Shown here one piece after another: positions 19,453-27,747 of a stretch of DNA of 64,000 bases. Location: contig RAYQ01000003.1 in NCBI GenBank assembly GCA_003612395.1, forward strand, positions 244,438 to 308,437, in the 5' to 3' direction. The DNA comes from Parablautia intestinalis. GTDB lineage: Bacteria > Bacillota > Clostridia > Lachnospirales > Lachnospiraceae. The stretch's first letter is position 1, and the number at the start of each line of letters is the position of its first letter. The notes under the pieces are model-generated. The model made no database searches and was not told the origin of the DNA. It was given only the letters and a program-made list of their open reading frames with translations. Position numbers and translations under genes: made by a program.

Positions 19453-19498
19453 AAATACCTCTGCATAGTTGTTTACCCTATCATATGCAGAGGTATTT
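19453..19498 (-). promoter_or_regulatory. 15-bp hairpin enclosing the Shine-Dalgarno of the SpoIID-like gene
   Basis: A perfect 15-bp inverted repeat (19453-19467 with 19484-19498) with a 16-nt loop. In the mRNA the 3' arm contains AGAGGT, the ribosome binding site, and ends one base before the ATG. Folding would hide the site. It could also act as an operator. Confidence 0.65.
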
Positions 19499-19573
19499 AA
19501 ACTGTTCACCCGGCGCGCCATATTCTATATGCGTTTTCCAATAAGCCCTCACCGGTTTGTTCCTTCTATAAAA

Positions 19574-20944
19574 TTATTTTGTCTGACTTGCTGCCCTTTC
19601 ATCTAAATCTTTACGGATTTCATTGTATTTTTCATTGGTAATTTCATAAAATGCCATGGAAATTAAGGATGCAATGTATCCTAAAATCGGCATACCAAAC
19701 CGCAAAAATACAATCATATTCAGCACTGCCTCCGGCTGTTCCTGATTTGCCACAAACCCTACTAACCCAAGGAAAAAGCTTGCAATAAACCCACCGATGG
19801 CCATACCAAATTTATTGATAAAGGTAAGGGAAGAAGACATCAGTCCGTCTGCACGCTCTCCAAACTTCCATTCCGTATAGTCTGAACACTCCGGAAGCAT
19901 TGCCCAGCCCAGATTAGAAGGAATTCTGGATATGAATCCAAATACGGCCATCATACTCATCAGGATTGTAACGCCTGCCGTTGGCTGCAGCCACATTACT
20001 GCCAGGGGAATGATAGAGAATAAACTCCCCCACCAATATAATTTTTTCTTGCCAAATTTCTTTGAAAGCGCCGGAAGCAAAGGCAGTAAAATAATTCCTG
20101 CAAACAAGATTGCGGACGCAACTTTCGGTACAAGGTCCTCACGGTGCAGAACATATTTGAAATAATACATGTTTACCGCACTGTAGGTAGCGTTTGCCAA
20201 AACGTCTGTTCCGAAAGCGATCATGAGCATCAACATGGACTTATTTTTAAATAGCATTCCCAGATCTTTCAACATATTGAAGGACTGCTTTTTTCCATCC
20301 TGCGCAGGCTGGCATTTATCATAATCTTTGCCGCCCCATGCGCATACCCAGAATGCAATTGTTGTCATAATACCAATGAGTGCGCCGTAAATTGCCCATC
20401 CCTGCTTTCCGCCGCCAAAGAAGTTTACAAGAGGAAGCGCCATAATCGTAATGATAAACTGTGAAACGGTACCCATTCCCTGTTTCCATGATACGATTAC
20501 TGTTCTCTGATAGGGATCCTGCGACATTACCGGCGTCAGGGAATGGTACGGGATATTTACTACTGTAGAAGCCAGCGAATATGCGATATACACAACATAT
20601 ACATACACTATCTTCATGTTAGCGGACAGCTCCGGTGCCGTAAACAGCAGGAAAATCAAAAGTCCCAGAACCGGAGCCCCGAAGATAATCCAGGGCCTGT
20701 ATTTTCCTAATTTACTTCTTGTATGGTCGCCCAGCATACCCATAAGAGGATCCGTGAACGCATCAATAAAACGTGATACCAGCATCAGTCCGGATACTAC
20801 CATGGTATCAATGCCAAAAATATCTGTATAAAAAAATGTCAGGTAGGACATTACCAGGATAAATGCCAGGTTAGATCCCAAACCTCCAAAAGAATACTTA
20901 AATACATCTGTAAATTTCGCTTTTGCATATTGTTTATTTTCCAT
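19574..20944 (-). CDS. GPH-family sugar:cation symporter
   Basis: About 456 residues, twelve predicted membrane helices, of the glycoside-pentoside-hexuronide (MelB-like) family. The family core SRFIDAFTDPLMGMLGDHTRSKLGKYRPWI is present (residues about 50-80), including the Asp residues that bind the cation in MelB. The start at 20944 has GAGG six bases upstream; a GTG 36 bases further up is possible. It is the third gene after two sulfatases, so the cargo is probably the sugar they release or a sulfated sugar. Confidence 0.9.
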   Translation of the reverse strand: MENKQYAKAKFTDVFKYSFGGLGSNLAFILVMSYLTFFYTDIFGIDTMVVSGLMLVSRFIDAFTDPLMGMLGDHTRSKLGKYRPWIIFGAPVLGLLIFLLFTAPELSANMKIVYVYVVYIAYSLASTVVNIPYHSLTPVMSQDPYQRTVIVSWKQGMGTVSQFIITIMALPLVNFFGGGKQGWAIYGALIGIMTTIAFWVCAWGGKDYDKCQPAQDGKKQSFNMLKDLGMLFKNKSMLMLMIAFGTDVLANATYSAVNMYYFKYVLHREDLVPKVASAILFAGIILLPLLPALSKKFGKKKLYWWGSLFSIIPLAVMWLQPTAGVTILMSMMAVFGFISRIPSNLGWAMLPECSDYTEWKFGERADGLMSSSLTFINKFGMAIGGFIASFFLGLVGFVANQEQPEAVLNMIVFLRFGMPILGYIASLISMAFYEITNEKYNEIRKDLDERAASQTK

Positions 20945-20995
20945 ATTTTCCCTCATTTCTGCGAGGTGAACCTTGTTCACTAATCCCGCAATTTA
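20945..20995 (-). repeat. Start-codon-linked hairpin element, GPH symporter copy
   Basis: GTGAAC / GTTCAC stem (20966-20980), then CTCGCAGAAATGAGG directly before the ATG. The last module matches the purC leader almost base for base. Confidence 0.55.
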
Positions 20996-21000
20996 AACTT

Positions 21001-22494
21001 TTAATGTATAACTACGTCCATAAATTCCCTGTCCATTCTGCTGTCCTTCCTGAACGGAACAACATCACAAGTGTCCTGATAAAATTCGAGAAGCCTTTCT
21101 TTCATCTCCAAAATTATCTGCGCATACTTCGGATTGTCTATCTCATTTATGCGTTCATCTGGGTCCTTCTTAAGATCATAAAATTCATCCGCCTCATATA
21201 ATCGTCTGACATATTTATAATCCGCCGTCCGGCACATCACTGCTTTTCCGTTATACATATCATCCGATGCCTGAAGGGACTGCCTTGGATAGTACAAACC
21301 TTTCGGATTTGGAACTGCCTGCCCACCGGTTTCTTTGCAATGGTCTTCTCCCTTTCTGAATCCGCCTTCACAAAATACATACTTTCTGAGGGAATCCTGC
21401 TTTCCTTCCAAAAAAGGAACAAGAGAATGCCCAAAATGTGTATGCTCTTTTCCAAGCTCTGCCAGCTCCTCCACTGTTGCATAGAAATCAATCAGTTCCG
21501 TCATCTCCCCGCTTATTCCATGCCTTATGTGCATAGAAGATGGTAGTTTCACAAGAAACGGAACATTGGTCAGACAATCCTCAAAGCAGTTCTGCACCTT
21601 TTCCACCAGTCCATAGTCTCCGGTGTAATCCCCGTGGTCGCTGAAAAAGAATACTGCCGTGTCTTCATATAGATTCTTTTTTTTCAGTGCCTCAATAACT
21701 CTGCCAGTCAGTGCATCCACCTTGCTGCACATTCCCAGATATACTGCACGCAGCTCATCAAACTCCGCCTCATTCCAATCTTTCAGGTTCTGGCGTTGTG
21801 CCAGCGCCTTCTGCATTTTGGGTTTACCCTTGTACTCACCCGGCGGAAGCTTCCTTGGAGGAAGAAGCTTTCTGTCAATTCTGCTGAAATACGGCTCGCT
21901 TATCTGATAGGTAGGGTGCGGCAGCATAAATGGAAGAAAGATACAAAATGGTTCCTCTCCATCATAGCTTTTAATGAATTCCACCGCTTTGTCTGTCCAT
22001 ATATCATCTACATCTTTTCCTTCGGGTATCTCTCCCCTGAAAAAGGAATAATAATTTTTTCCTCCCTCCTCTCCCCGCCAGTTTTCTGCCGGAAGTGCAT
22101 TCGGAGGATGCTCCAGCTTAAAATAAGTGCTACAATATTTTTCATAATACTTCGGCTCCTGTGCAGGAAGCAGGTCATTTCGCTGGTTCATCCAGACATG
22201 GTAGCCATGTTCCTTTAGTCTCCTGAGCAACACCGGTTCATGCTCATGCATCATGTGGTTCATTGTCCTGTGTCCCGCCACATGCGGATACCAGCCGCTC
22301 ATAAAGCTGCACCTTGAAGGCGTGCATACCGGATTCTGGCAAAATGCTCTTGAAAATGAAATTCCCTCCTGTGCAAGCCGATCCAGATTCGGCGTCACAG
22401 ATGCCTGATTCCCCAGATGAAACATACTGTCGGCACGCATCTGATCCGGATTAATGATAATAATATTAGGACGCTTTTTTTCTGATGTTTTCAT
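21001..22494 (-). CDS. Sulfatase, Cys-type (first paralog)
   Basis: 497 residues, alkaline-phosphatase fold sulfatase. The early metal-binding stretch is IIIINPDQMRAD. The maturation motif is C57-T-P-S-R61, within NPVCTPSRCSFMSGWYPH; the Cys is converted to formylglycine. VFFFSDHGDYTGDYG carries the second metal-binding Asp-His. There is no signal peptide, so it is probably cytoplasmic and acts on an imported sulfated saccharide or small molecule. It is 38 bp after the second sulfatase gene and precedes the symporter. The anaerobic maturase at 27748 would activate it. Confidence 0.93.
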   Translation of the reverse strand: MKTSEKKRPNIIIINPDQMRADSMFHLGNQASVTPNLDRLAQEGISFSRAFCQNPVCTPSRCSFMSGWYPHVAGHRTMNHMMHEHEPVLLRRLKEHGYHVWMNQRNDLLPAQEPKYYEKYCSTYFKLEHPPNALPAENWRGEEGGKNYYSFFRGEIPEGKDVDDIWTDKAVEFIKSYDGEEPFCIFLPFMLPHPTYQISEPYFSRIDRKLLPPRKLPPGEYKGKPKMQKALAQRQNLKDWNEAEFDELRAVYLGMCSKVDALTGRVIEALKKKNLYEDTAVFFFSDHGDYTGDYGLVEKVQNCFEDCLTNVPFLVKLPSSMHIRHGISGEMTELIDFYATVEELAELGKEHTHFGHSLVPFLEGKQDSLRKYVFCEGGFRKGEDHCKETGGQAVPNPKGLYYPRQSLQASDDMYNGKAVMCRTADYKYVRRLYEADEFYDLKKDPDERINEIDNPKYAQIILEMKERLLEFYQDTCDVVPFRKDSRMDREFMDVVIH

Positions 22495-22542
22495 ATTAAT
22501 CTCCTATGTTTCCAAAAGCCCTCAAATTTGGATCAGAGCCCC
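22495..22542 (-). repeat. Start-codon-linked hairpin element, sulfatase copy
   Basis: Minus strand shows CCAAATTTGAGGGC, then TTTTGGAAACATAGGAG and ATTAATATG. It fits the family consensus seen at 54876 and 55753. It overlaps the end of the upstream sulfatase gene, so it is only the right-hand half. Confidence 0.55.
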
Positions 22543-24029
22543 AATCTGGCAAACAGTTCCTTCGGCGCATCATTTTTCTCCATGCTCTCCCGGATATACC
22601 CAAGCATTTTTTCTCTGATTCCTTCATCCTCAATGGGATGCTCCTGTTCCGGATCTGCTTCAAGGTCAAACAGCGCGCTGCCAAACGCTGATGTGTCTCC
22701 CATTCTGTTTTCCGATTTAATCTTCATTACTCTGCATCCCTTTGTAAAGGAAAAGGGGCCTGCCAGCTCGATATTCTGCATTTCAGCCGGCTGGAACATA
22801 GCGCGCATGTGTGTGGGCATTAATGTATACTCATATACCGGAATATCCGGATTTGCCGGAGAATGCATATACAGATACCTTCCATCCGTGACATCCACCT
22901 GGCTCCCATGATATCCAAATACCGCATATTCCCGGATCTGTGTATCGTTATCCATCACGCCGCACAGAGGCTTTCCTTCCATATCCTCCGGAATCTCCAC
23001 CCCGAAATATTCCAGAACAGTAGGCGCAATATCTATCATCTGAACCAGAGATTTTCTTTTAACGCCAGCGCATGATTTCCGTCTGGGATCATAAATGTAC
23101 AGGGGCGTATGGGCTATCTCGTTATAAAGCGGCATTGATGTTTTGCCCCACCAGCCATGCTCGCCTAACAGGAAACCGTGATCCGTATTTACAATCAGCA
23201 TGGTATCTTCCCACAGGTTATACTTATCCATCAAATCCAGGACTTTCCCCAGGTATCTGTCGCATTTGCTCAGCAGCGCAGCATATTCGTAACGCACATG
23301 CTCCACCGTATTTTCATCCTCCGCAACCTTTGCATAAGGAGGCCAGTCGGCTTCCGCCTCCGCGTCCCCTGTAAAAGTATGAGGATATAACGCCTTATCT
23401 TCCTTTAAGGTATAAAATGGTTCATGAGGATCAAAAGTTTCAATTTGTAAAAACCAGTTGTCTTCTCCGTGATTCTTCTCGATAAACTCCATTCCGTACT
23501 TAAAAGTAACAGCCTGTGAGGTTTTTTCCTCCCTGTCCATTTCACGGCGGTTCATCTCATCATGAGCCATCATCTTTGTATAGGGAGGATATGACAACAT
23601 CACCTCTTTATTTTTGAATACGGTCTTTTTGTCATACTGGCAGCTCAGATCCGCCTTCCACAGATCTCCCTCCTGCCCTCTTGAAATTTCCCAGGAGGAA
23701 TAGCGATTGTGATAGGTGCATCCCCCATCCTCCCAGTAATGCTGATGGTCACTAACCAGATGCGTATAGATTCCCGCATTTTTCAAAAGCTCCGGCATGG
23801 AATCGTCAAAAGGTTCCATGGGGCCCCAGCTTCTGTGATAGAAATTCATTCTTCCCGTCTGCAGTTCCCGCCTCGCCGGCATGCATGGCATACTGCCTAC
23901 ATAACAGTTTTCAAACTGCACGCTGCGTTCCGCCAGGCGTCTGAAGTTGGGGGTGATTGTCCAGTCACATCCGTAGGTCTCAAGCATATGGCGGTTCAGT
24001 GAATCGTACATTACCATAATTGCTTTCAT
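22533..24029 (-). CDS. Sulfatase, Cys-type (second paralog)
   Basis: 498 residues. The formylglycine motif is C49-M-P-A-R53 in GSMPCMPARRELQTGR, a looser form of C-x-P-x-R. The metal-binding ends are MVMYDSLNRHMLETYG and MLIVNTDHGFLLGEHGWWGK. It lacks a signal peptide. The two sulfatases are diverged in sequence, which suggests different sulfate positions or different sugars. It is first in the operon whose upstream DNA holds a perfect LacI-type operator. AAAGGAG precedes the start. Confidence 0.92.
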   Translation of the reverse strand: MKAIMVMYDSLNRHMLETYGCDWTITPNFRRLAERSVQFENCYVGSMPCMPARRELQTGRMNFYHRSWGPMEPFDDSMPELLKNAGIYTHLVSDHQHYWEDGGCTYHNRYSSWEISRGQEGDLWKADLSCQYDKKTVFKNKEVMLSYPPYTKMMAHDEMNRREMDREEKTSQAVTFKYGMEFIEKNHGEDNWFLQIETFDPHEPFYTLKEDKALYPHTFTGDAEAEADWPPYAKVAEDENTVEHVRYEYAALLSKCDRYLGKVLDLMDKYNLWEDTMLIVNTDHGFLLGEHGWWGKTSMPLYNEIAHTPLYIYDPRRKSCAGVKRKSLVQMIDIAPTVLEYFGVEIPEDMEGKPLCGVMDNDTQIREYAVFGYHGSQVDVTDGRYLYMHSPANPDIPVYEYTLMPTHMRAMFQPAEMQNIELAGPFSFTKGCRVMKIKSENRMGDTSAFGSALFDLEADPEQEHPIEDEGIREKMLGYIRESMEKNDAPKELFARLGL

Positions 24030-24100
24030 TTTTTTCCTGCTCCTTTCGTTTTAGATTTATCTATTGATTAAATGATGAATCATCTAATTTCTATTTCATG

Positions 24101-24140
24101 CAATAAGCCAACTCACAAAGCGCAAGGGCTTTTGTTATTC
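24101..24140 (+). repeat. Hairpin repeat family 1, copy C
   Basis: AATAAG, GCC arm, loop CTCACAAAGCG, GGGC arm, then TTTTGTTATT. It lies in the sulfatase operon leader, between the operator and the gene. Confidence 0.5.
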
Positions 24141-24150
24141 CTTTGGTTAA

Positions 24151-24174
24151 AATTTTGAAAACGTTTTCAAAATT
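24151..24174. promoter_or_regulatory. LacI-type operator of the sulfatase operon
   Basis: A perfect 24-bp palindrome, half-site AATTTTGAAAAC, with a central CG as in LacI/GalR operators. Twenty-two of the positions are identical to the palindrome at 25258-25281 in front of the adjacent regulator gene. It lies 122 bp upstream of the first sulfatase. Confidence 0.85.
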
Positions 24175-24181
24175 GGCCTGT

Positions 24182-24208
24182 CTATAAGGCGTTACAAACG
24201 CCTTATAG
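24182..24208 (-). other. 10-bp hairpin over the stop codon of the LacI gene
   Basis: CTATAAGGCG / CGCCTTATAG, perfect, 7-nt loop; the TAA stop lies in the loop. No U-run follows, so it is a weak terminator candidate or 3'-end protection. Confidence 0.5.
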
Positions 24209-25226
24209 AATTTCGTTCAATAAATTTCGTTTCAAATTCAATTGAACTTTCGTTTACTTCTCTGTTCTCAATATAGTCAATCAAAAGTTCCGCTGCTCCG
24301 ACTCCCATATCCTTGGCAGGCACATAGAAGGATGACACCTGCGGATACAAAAGCGTTCCGGCACCCGGCTTGTGCTCCACGGATAAAATAGAAACCTGCT
24401 CCGGGATCTTTATCTGAAGTTCCGCACAGACACTGAGCAAAACCTGTGCTTCCTCCATTCCCCTTGCGCATATGGCGGTGCAGCCTCTGTGCAGGACATA
24501 TTCTCTTATATCCTGTAGAATATGCTCCCTTGTATCTAAAAAGGAATTTGTTATGTGGGGAAAGACCTCCATATCCGGCATTTCACTGTGAACCCTGGCC
24601 ATGATACCTTCTAAGTAATGATTATGTACTTTAGCTACCTGCAAAAGTACCTTCTTGTGACCACTATTTTTAAGTACCTCTATCATCTTCACATTGTAAT
24701 GTTCAAACTGTGCGTATACATTCAGTCCGTTTTTATGAAGCCTCTTTCCGATGTATACTACCGGATAACCTTCCTCCATAATCTTCCAGACCACATCCAC
24801 ATTATCCTCTGCGGATTTGCTTGTAAGCCCGCTTAATATCAGCCCGTCTATGCGCTTTTGTCTGATAAACTCAAGATACTTGGGTGTACGTTTCTTTCTG
24901 CTCTCAAATTCCCTGCTCTCGCTGATCAAAACCATACTGTAATTCTGGTAGGCAAGAACCTTTTCAATGCCCCTTAACAGTTCCAGGTTATAAGCGGATT
25001 CAAAAATGGAATCTGTTCCGCCCGGGAAATATACGCCAATCATATTTGAAGTCTGCTTTTTTAATCCTCTTGCAAACTGGTTTGGCTCGTAGTTGTAATA
25101 TTCCATGGCCTCTTTCACTGCCAGCATCTTTTTCTCACTGACCGTTGCGGTGTTGTTTAAAATTCTGGATACCGTGGAAATCGAAACTCCCGCCCTGTTT
25201 GCCACATCCCTGATTGAAACTTCCAT
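24192..25226 (-). CDS. LacI-family regulator of the sulfatase operon
   Basis: About 344 residues. The helix-turn-helix begins right at the start (VSIRDVANRAGVSISTVSRI) and the rest is a sugar-binding periplasmic-type domain, with the usual conserved segments such as IDGLILSGL. ATG 25226 is chosen because family members start here; an in-frame TTG at 25277 has GAGG only three bases away. Identical operators before this gene and before the sulfatases indicate autoregulation and control of that operon. The ligand is unknown, probably a saccharide from the substrate. Confidence 0.9.
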   Translation of the reverse strand: MEVSIRDVANRAGVSISTVSRILNNTATVSEKKMLAVKEAMEYYNYEPNQFARGLKKQTSNMIGVYFPGGTDSIFESAYNLELLRGIEKVLAYQNYSMVLISESREFESRKKRTPKYLEFIRQKRIDGLILSGLTSKSAEDNVDVVWKIMEEGYPVVYIGKRLHKNGLNVYAQFEHYNVKMIEVLKNSGHKKVLLQVAKVHNHYLEGIMARVHSEMPDMEVFPHITNSFLDTREHILQDIREYVLHRGCTAICARGMEEAQVLLSVCAELQIKIPEQVSILSVEHKPGAGTLLYPQVSSFYVPAKDMGVGAAELLIDYIENREVNESSIEFETKFIERNSIRRL

Positions 25227-25257
25227 ATAGCTTTCATTCCAAATCTCTTTGTTTTCT

Positions 25258-25281
25258 GATTTTGAAAACGTTTTCAAAATC
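25258..25281. promoter_or_regulatory. LacI-type operator in front of its regulator gene
   Basis: A perfect 24-bp palindrome with half-site GATTTTGAAAAC. It begins seven bases after the -10 box, so bound repressor would block transcription. It matches the sulfatase operator. Confidence 0.85.
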
Positions 25282-25288
25282 CTCTTTT

Positions 25289-25317
25289 ATATTAACTGCA
25301 AATATTCTTTTTTTCAA
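25289..25317 (-). promoter_or_regulatory. Sigma-A promoter of the LacI gene
   Basis: -35 TTGAAA, 17-bp spacer, -10 TAATAT on the minus strand. The predicted transcript start is next to the operator. Confidence 0.75.
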
Positions 25318-25424
25318 TAGCAAAAAGCACTAATTCTATCCATATTTTTTTGGTACTTTTTGACAAAAAATCATTTATTCTTGTTACAATAATCCGGCCC
25401 GCAAAGGAAAACAACGTTTGTTCC

Positions 25425-25463
25425 AATAAAATGGAACGCGAAGCGTGACAGCATTTGTTATTT
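25425..25463 (+). repeat. Hairpin repeat family 1, copy D
   Basis: AATAA, AATGG arm, loop ACGCGAAGCGTG, CATT arm, then TGTTATTTTC. It abuts the stop of the MFS gene. Confidence 0.55.
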
Positions 25464-26495
25464 TCATTCATCAGTATTTACAGATACTTTCGGTAACATT
25501 TTTTCGTACATACCGGTCATAAGAGCTAATATTACCAATAAGAATCCCGGAAACAGGAAAACGCTGATATGGTTTGCAATAAAACCGAAAACCGGAGGCA
25601 TAAGACAGGTCCCCACATAAGCAAATGCCATCTGTACGCCTATCATAGCCTGTGATTTATCTGCCCCGAAATGTTCCGGCGTTGAATGTATGATAGAAGG
25701 GTAAACCGGGGCACAGCCCAGCCCGATAAGAATAAGGCCTGTCAGCGCAATTCCTGCTGCGGTTTCTGCCGGCAATCCATGACGCAGCACAAGATAGCTG
25801 CTTGCCCATAAGCCGGTTGTCTGCTCAAGGGCACAATAGCAGAAAAATGTAATCAAAATTTCTTTTGCCCCCGGAATTTTGATAATCTGGCGTAAGGAAA
25901 GCGGTTTGGTTTTCATCTCCCCGTCTGTCTGTCCTGTATCATCTGTGCCCTGCTTTTTCCATAATGGAAGACTAAAAATCAAAGCAGCAGTCAATACAAT
26001 CTGAAGAATGGCAATATAACGATAACCCATATTCCAGCCCTGCCCGCCAGAGAGCGCATAACCCATAATGTAAGGTCCAATTGAAGCGCCAACACCCCAC
26101 ATGCAGTGCAGCCAGCTCATATGCCTGCTTGCATAATGAAGTGCAACATAATTATTTAAGGAAGCATCTACACTTCCGGCTCCAAGCCCATAAGGAATGG
26201 CCCATAAGCATAGTGCAGCATAAGAATGGCTGATTGAAAATCCAAACAATGCGGCAGCGGTCATAAGCACACTGGCAGTCGTGACTTTGCCCGTTCCGAA
26301 CCTTTTCGTCAATCTGTCACTTTGCAGACTGGAAACAACTGTTCCCACAGCGATAATCATGGAAATCCCGCCTGCATAGGAAACAGGTACTGAAAACTCC
26401 TGATCCATTGCCGGCCACGCCGACCCCAGTAAGGAATCCGGAAGTCCTAAGCTGATAAATGCAAGATAAATAATCATCAACAACAATTGAAACAT
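25464..26495 (-). CDS. MFS transporter with apparent internal deletion
   Basis: 343 residues, resembling FucP/hexose-type MFS permeases (LGLPDSLLGSAWPAM, PYGLGAGSVDASLNNYVALHY, and later HSTPEHFGADKSQAMIGVQMA). Relatives are usually close to 390-400 residues with twelve helices; here I count about ten. The join is near AAGIALTGLILIGLGC, where the start of helix 8 seems to run straight into helix 10, as if about 50 residues had been lost in frame. The gene may encode a non-functional transporter. It is divergent from the TauE gene, with 258 bp between. Confidence 0.8.
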   Translation of the reverse strand: MFQLLLMIIYLAFISLGLPDSLLGSAWPAMDQEFSVPVSYAGGISMIIAVGTVVSSLQSDRLTKRFGTGKVTTASVLMTAAALFGFSISHSYAALCLWAIPYGLGAGSVDASLNNYVALHYASRHMSWLHCMWGVGASIGPYIMGYALSGGQGWNMGYRYIAILQIVLTAALIFSLPLWKKQGTDDTGQTDGEMKTKPLSLRQIIKIPGAKEILITFFCYCALEQTTGLWASSYLVLRHGLPAETAAGIALTGLILIGLGCAPVYPSIIHSTPEHFGADKSQAMIGVQMAFAYVGTCLMPPVFGFIANHISVFLFPGFLLVILALMTGMYEKMLPKVSVNTDE

Positions 26496-26753
26496 CTTAA
26501 TTGTCCTCCTAAAGTTTTACTTAATCAAAAGAATACCTTTAAACAACACTTGATACAATACATTTTCAGACATATAATAAAAATATTACCAAACTCTTTT
26601 CCCCGGAAAGAGATGACAGTCAGGTTACATTCTTAATCGCTTGACATTATAATATAATTTTGTTATGTATTTTATATACCGCAGGTTTATTGGCGTCCGG
26701 CTCATCTCCTGCGGAAATAAAATATTGATCACATTAACGTAAGAGGAAAAATT

Positions 26754-27542
26754 ATGCTGCTGATTATTTTTTTTGTAATTTGTTTTTCTGCTTCCATCAT
26801 TGGAGCCATCTGCGGAATCGGCGGAGGTGTTATCATCAAACCGGTCCTGGATGCTTTTCATGTAATGGATGTTGCCACAATCAGCTTTTTATCAGGCTGT
26901 ACGGTTCTTTCCATGACCACCTATTCGGTTATAAAGAGCAAAATAAGCGGTGAATCCCATATTGATCAGAAAACCGGCTTCCCCCTGGCTGTTGGCGCAG
27001 CCTTAGGAGGCCTTGCGGGGAAATGGATGTTTTCCTATATTTCTGCCCTTAGTCCCGATCGTAATAAGGTAGGCGCCGTTCAGGCATTTTGTCTGCTGAT
27101 TGTTACTCTGGGAACCTTAATTTATACCATTTATAAAGAAAAAATTACCACAAAAAATTTAAAGAATCCTCTCATCTGCATTTTGATTGGACTTTTTTTA
27201 GGTATTTTGTCCTCCTTCCTTGGAATTGGAGGCGGTCCCATTAATCTGGTCGTCCTGTTCTTCTTTTTCTCCATGACCACCAAAATTGCCGCAGAAAATT
27301 CCCTGTACATTATTTTCTTTTCACAGATTGCCAGCCTTTTGTCGTCCATTGTTACGAAAAGCGTTCCTGACTTCCAAATATCCATGTTGGTAATGATGGT
27401 TATCGGCGGGATTGCAGGCGGAATCGCAGGCAGGGCCCTGAACAGAAAAATTTCAGATAAAACCGTAGATAAGCTTTTTATTGGCCTCATGGTTGTGATC
27501 ATTTTTATCAATATCTATAACATTTTTATCTACCTTGGTTGA
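26754..27542 (+). CDS. TauE/SafE-family anion exporter
   Basis: 262 residues, about eight membrane helices in two repeated halves. Each half carries the family glycine-rich motif (GAICGIGGGVIIKPVL near residue 20 and SSFLGIGGGPINLVVL near 160). Members move sulfite, sulfoacetate or other organic anions. Next to a sulfatase maturase and close to two sulfatases, export of sulfate or sulfite released from substrate is plausible but inferred. AGAGG lies well placed before the ATG. Confidence 0.88.
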   Translation: MLLIIFFVICFSASIIGAICGIGGGVIIKPVLDAFHVMDVATISFLSGCTVLSMTTYSVIKSKISGESHIDQKTGFPLAVGAALGGLAGKWMFSYISALSPDRNKVGAVQAFCLLIVTLGTLIYTIYKEKITTKNLKNPLICILIGLFLGILSSFLGIGGGPINLVVLFFFFSMTTKIAAENSLYIIFFSQIASLLSSIVTKSVPDFQISMLVMMVIGGIAGGIAGRALNRKISDKTVDKLFIGLMVVIIFINIYNIFIYLG

Positions 27543-27600
27543 CAGAACGGATGCATACTAATACAACGAATAATAAATTCCTGATACATTGACGCAGGAT

Positions 27601-27700
27601 GATTATTTCATATGCACGGCGCAGGGATGAGGCGCAGCGGCGGCTACATCGACTGACGCCAACGTAGCAGATGAAAAATCAGACAAGTCAAGGCGTCAGT
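27601..27700. other. Structured noncoding stretch before the sulfatase maturase
   Basis: A GC-rich patch with repeated GGCGCAG and a perfect ACTGACGCC / GGCGTCAGT pair (27652-27660, 27692-27700) around a 31-nt loop. It has no convincing ORF. It could be a dispersed repeat or a small structured RNA. Confidence 0.4.
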
Positions 27701-27747
27701 TAATTAATATTCATTGTGCTAACCACAATCAGAAAGGAAATCATGCA

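Noticed and set aside
24151..24174. CcpA catabolite (cre) site
   Set aside because: The perfect long palindrome is repeated in front of the adjacent LacI gene and is longer than a cre site, so local regulation is the simpler reading.
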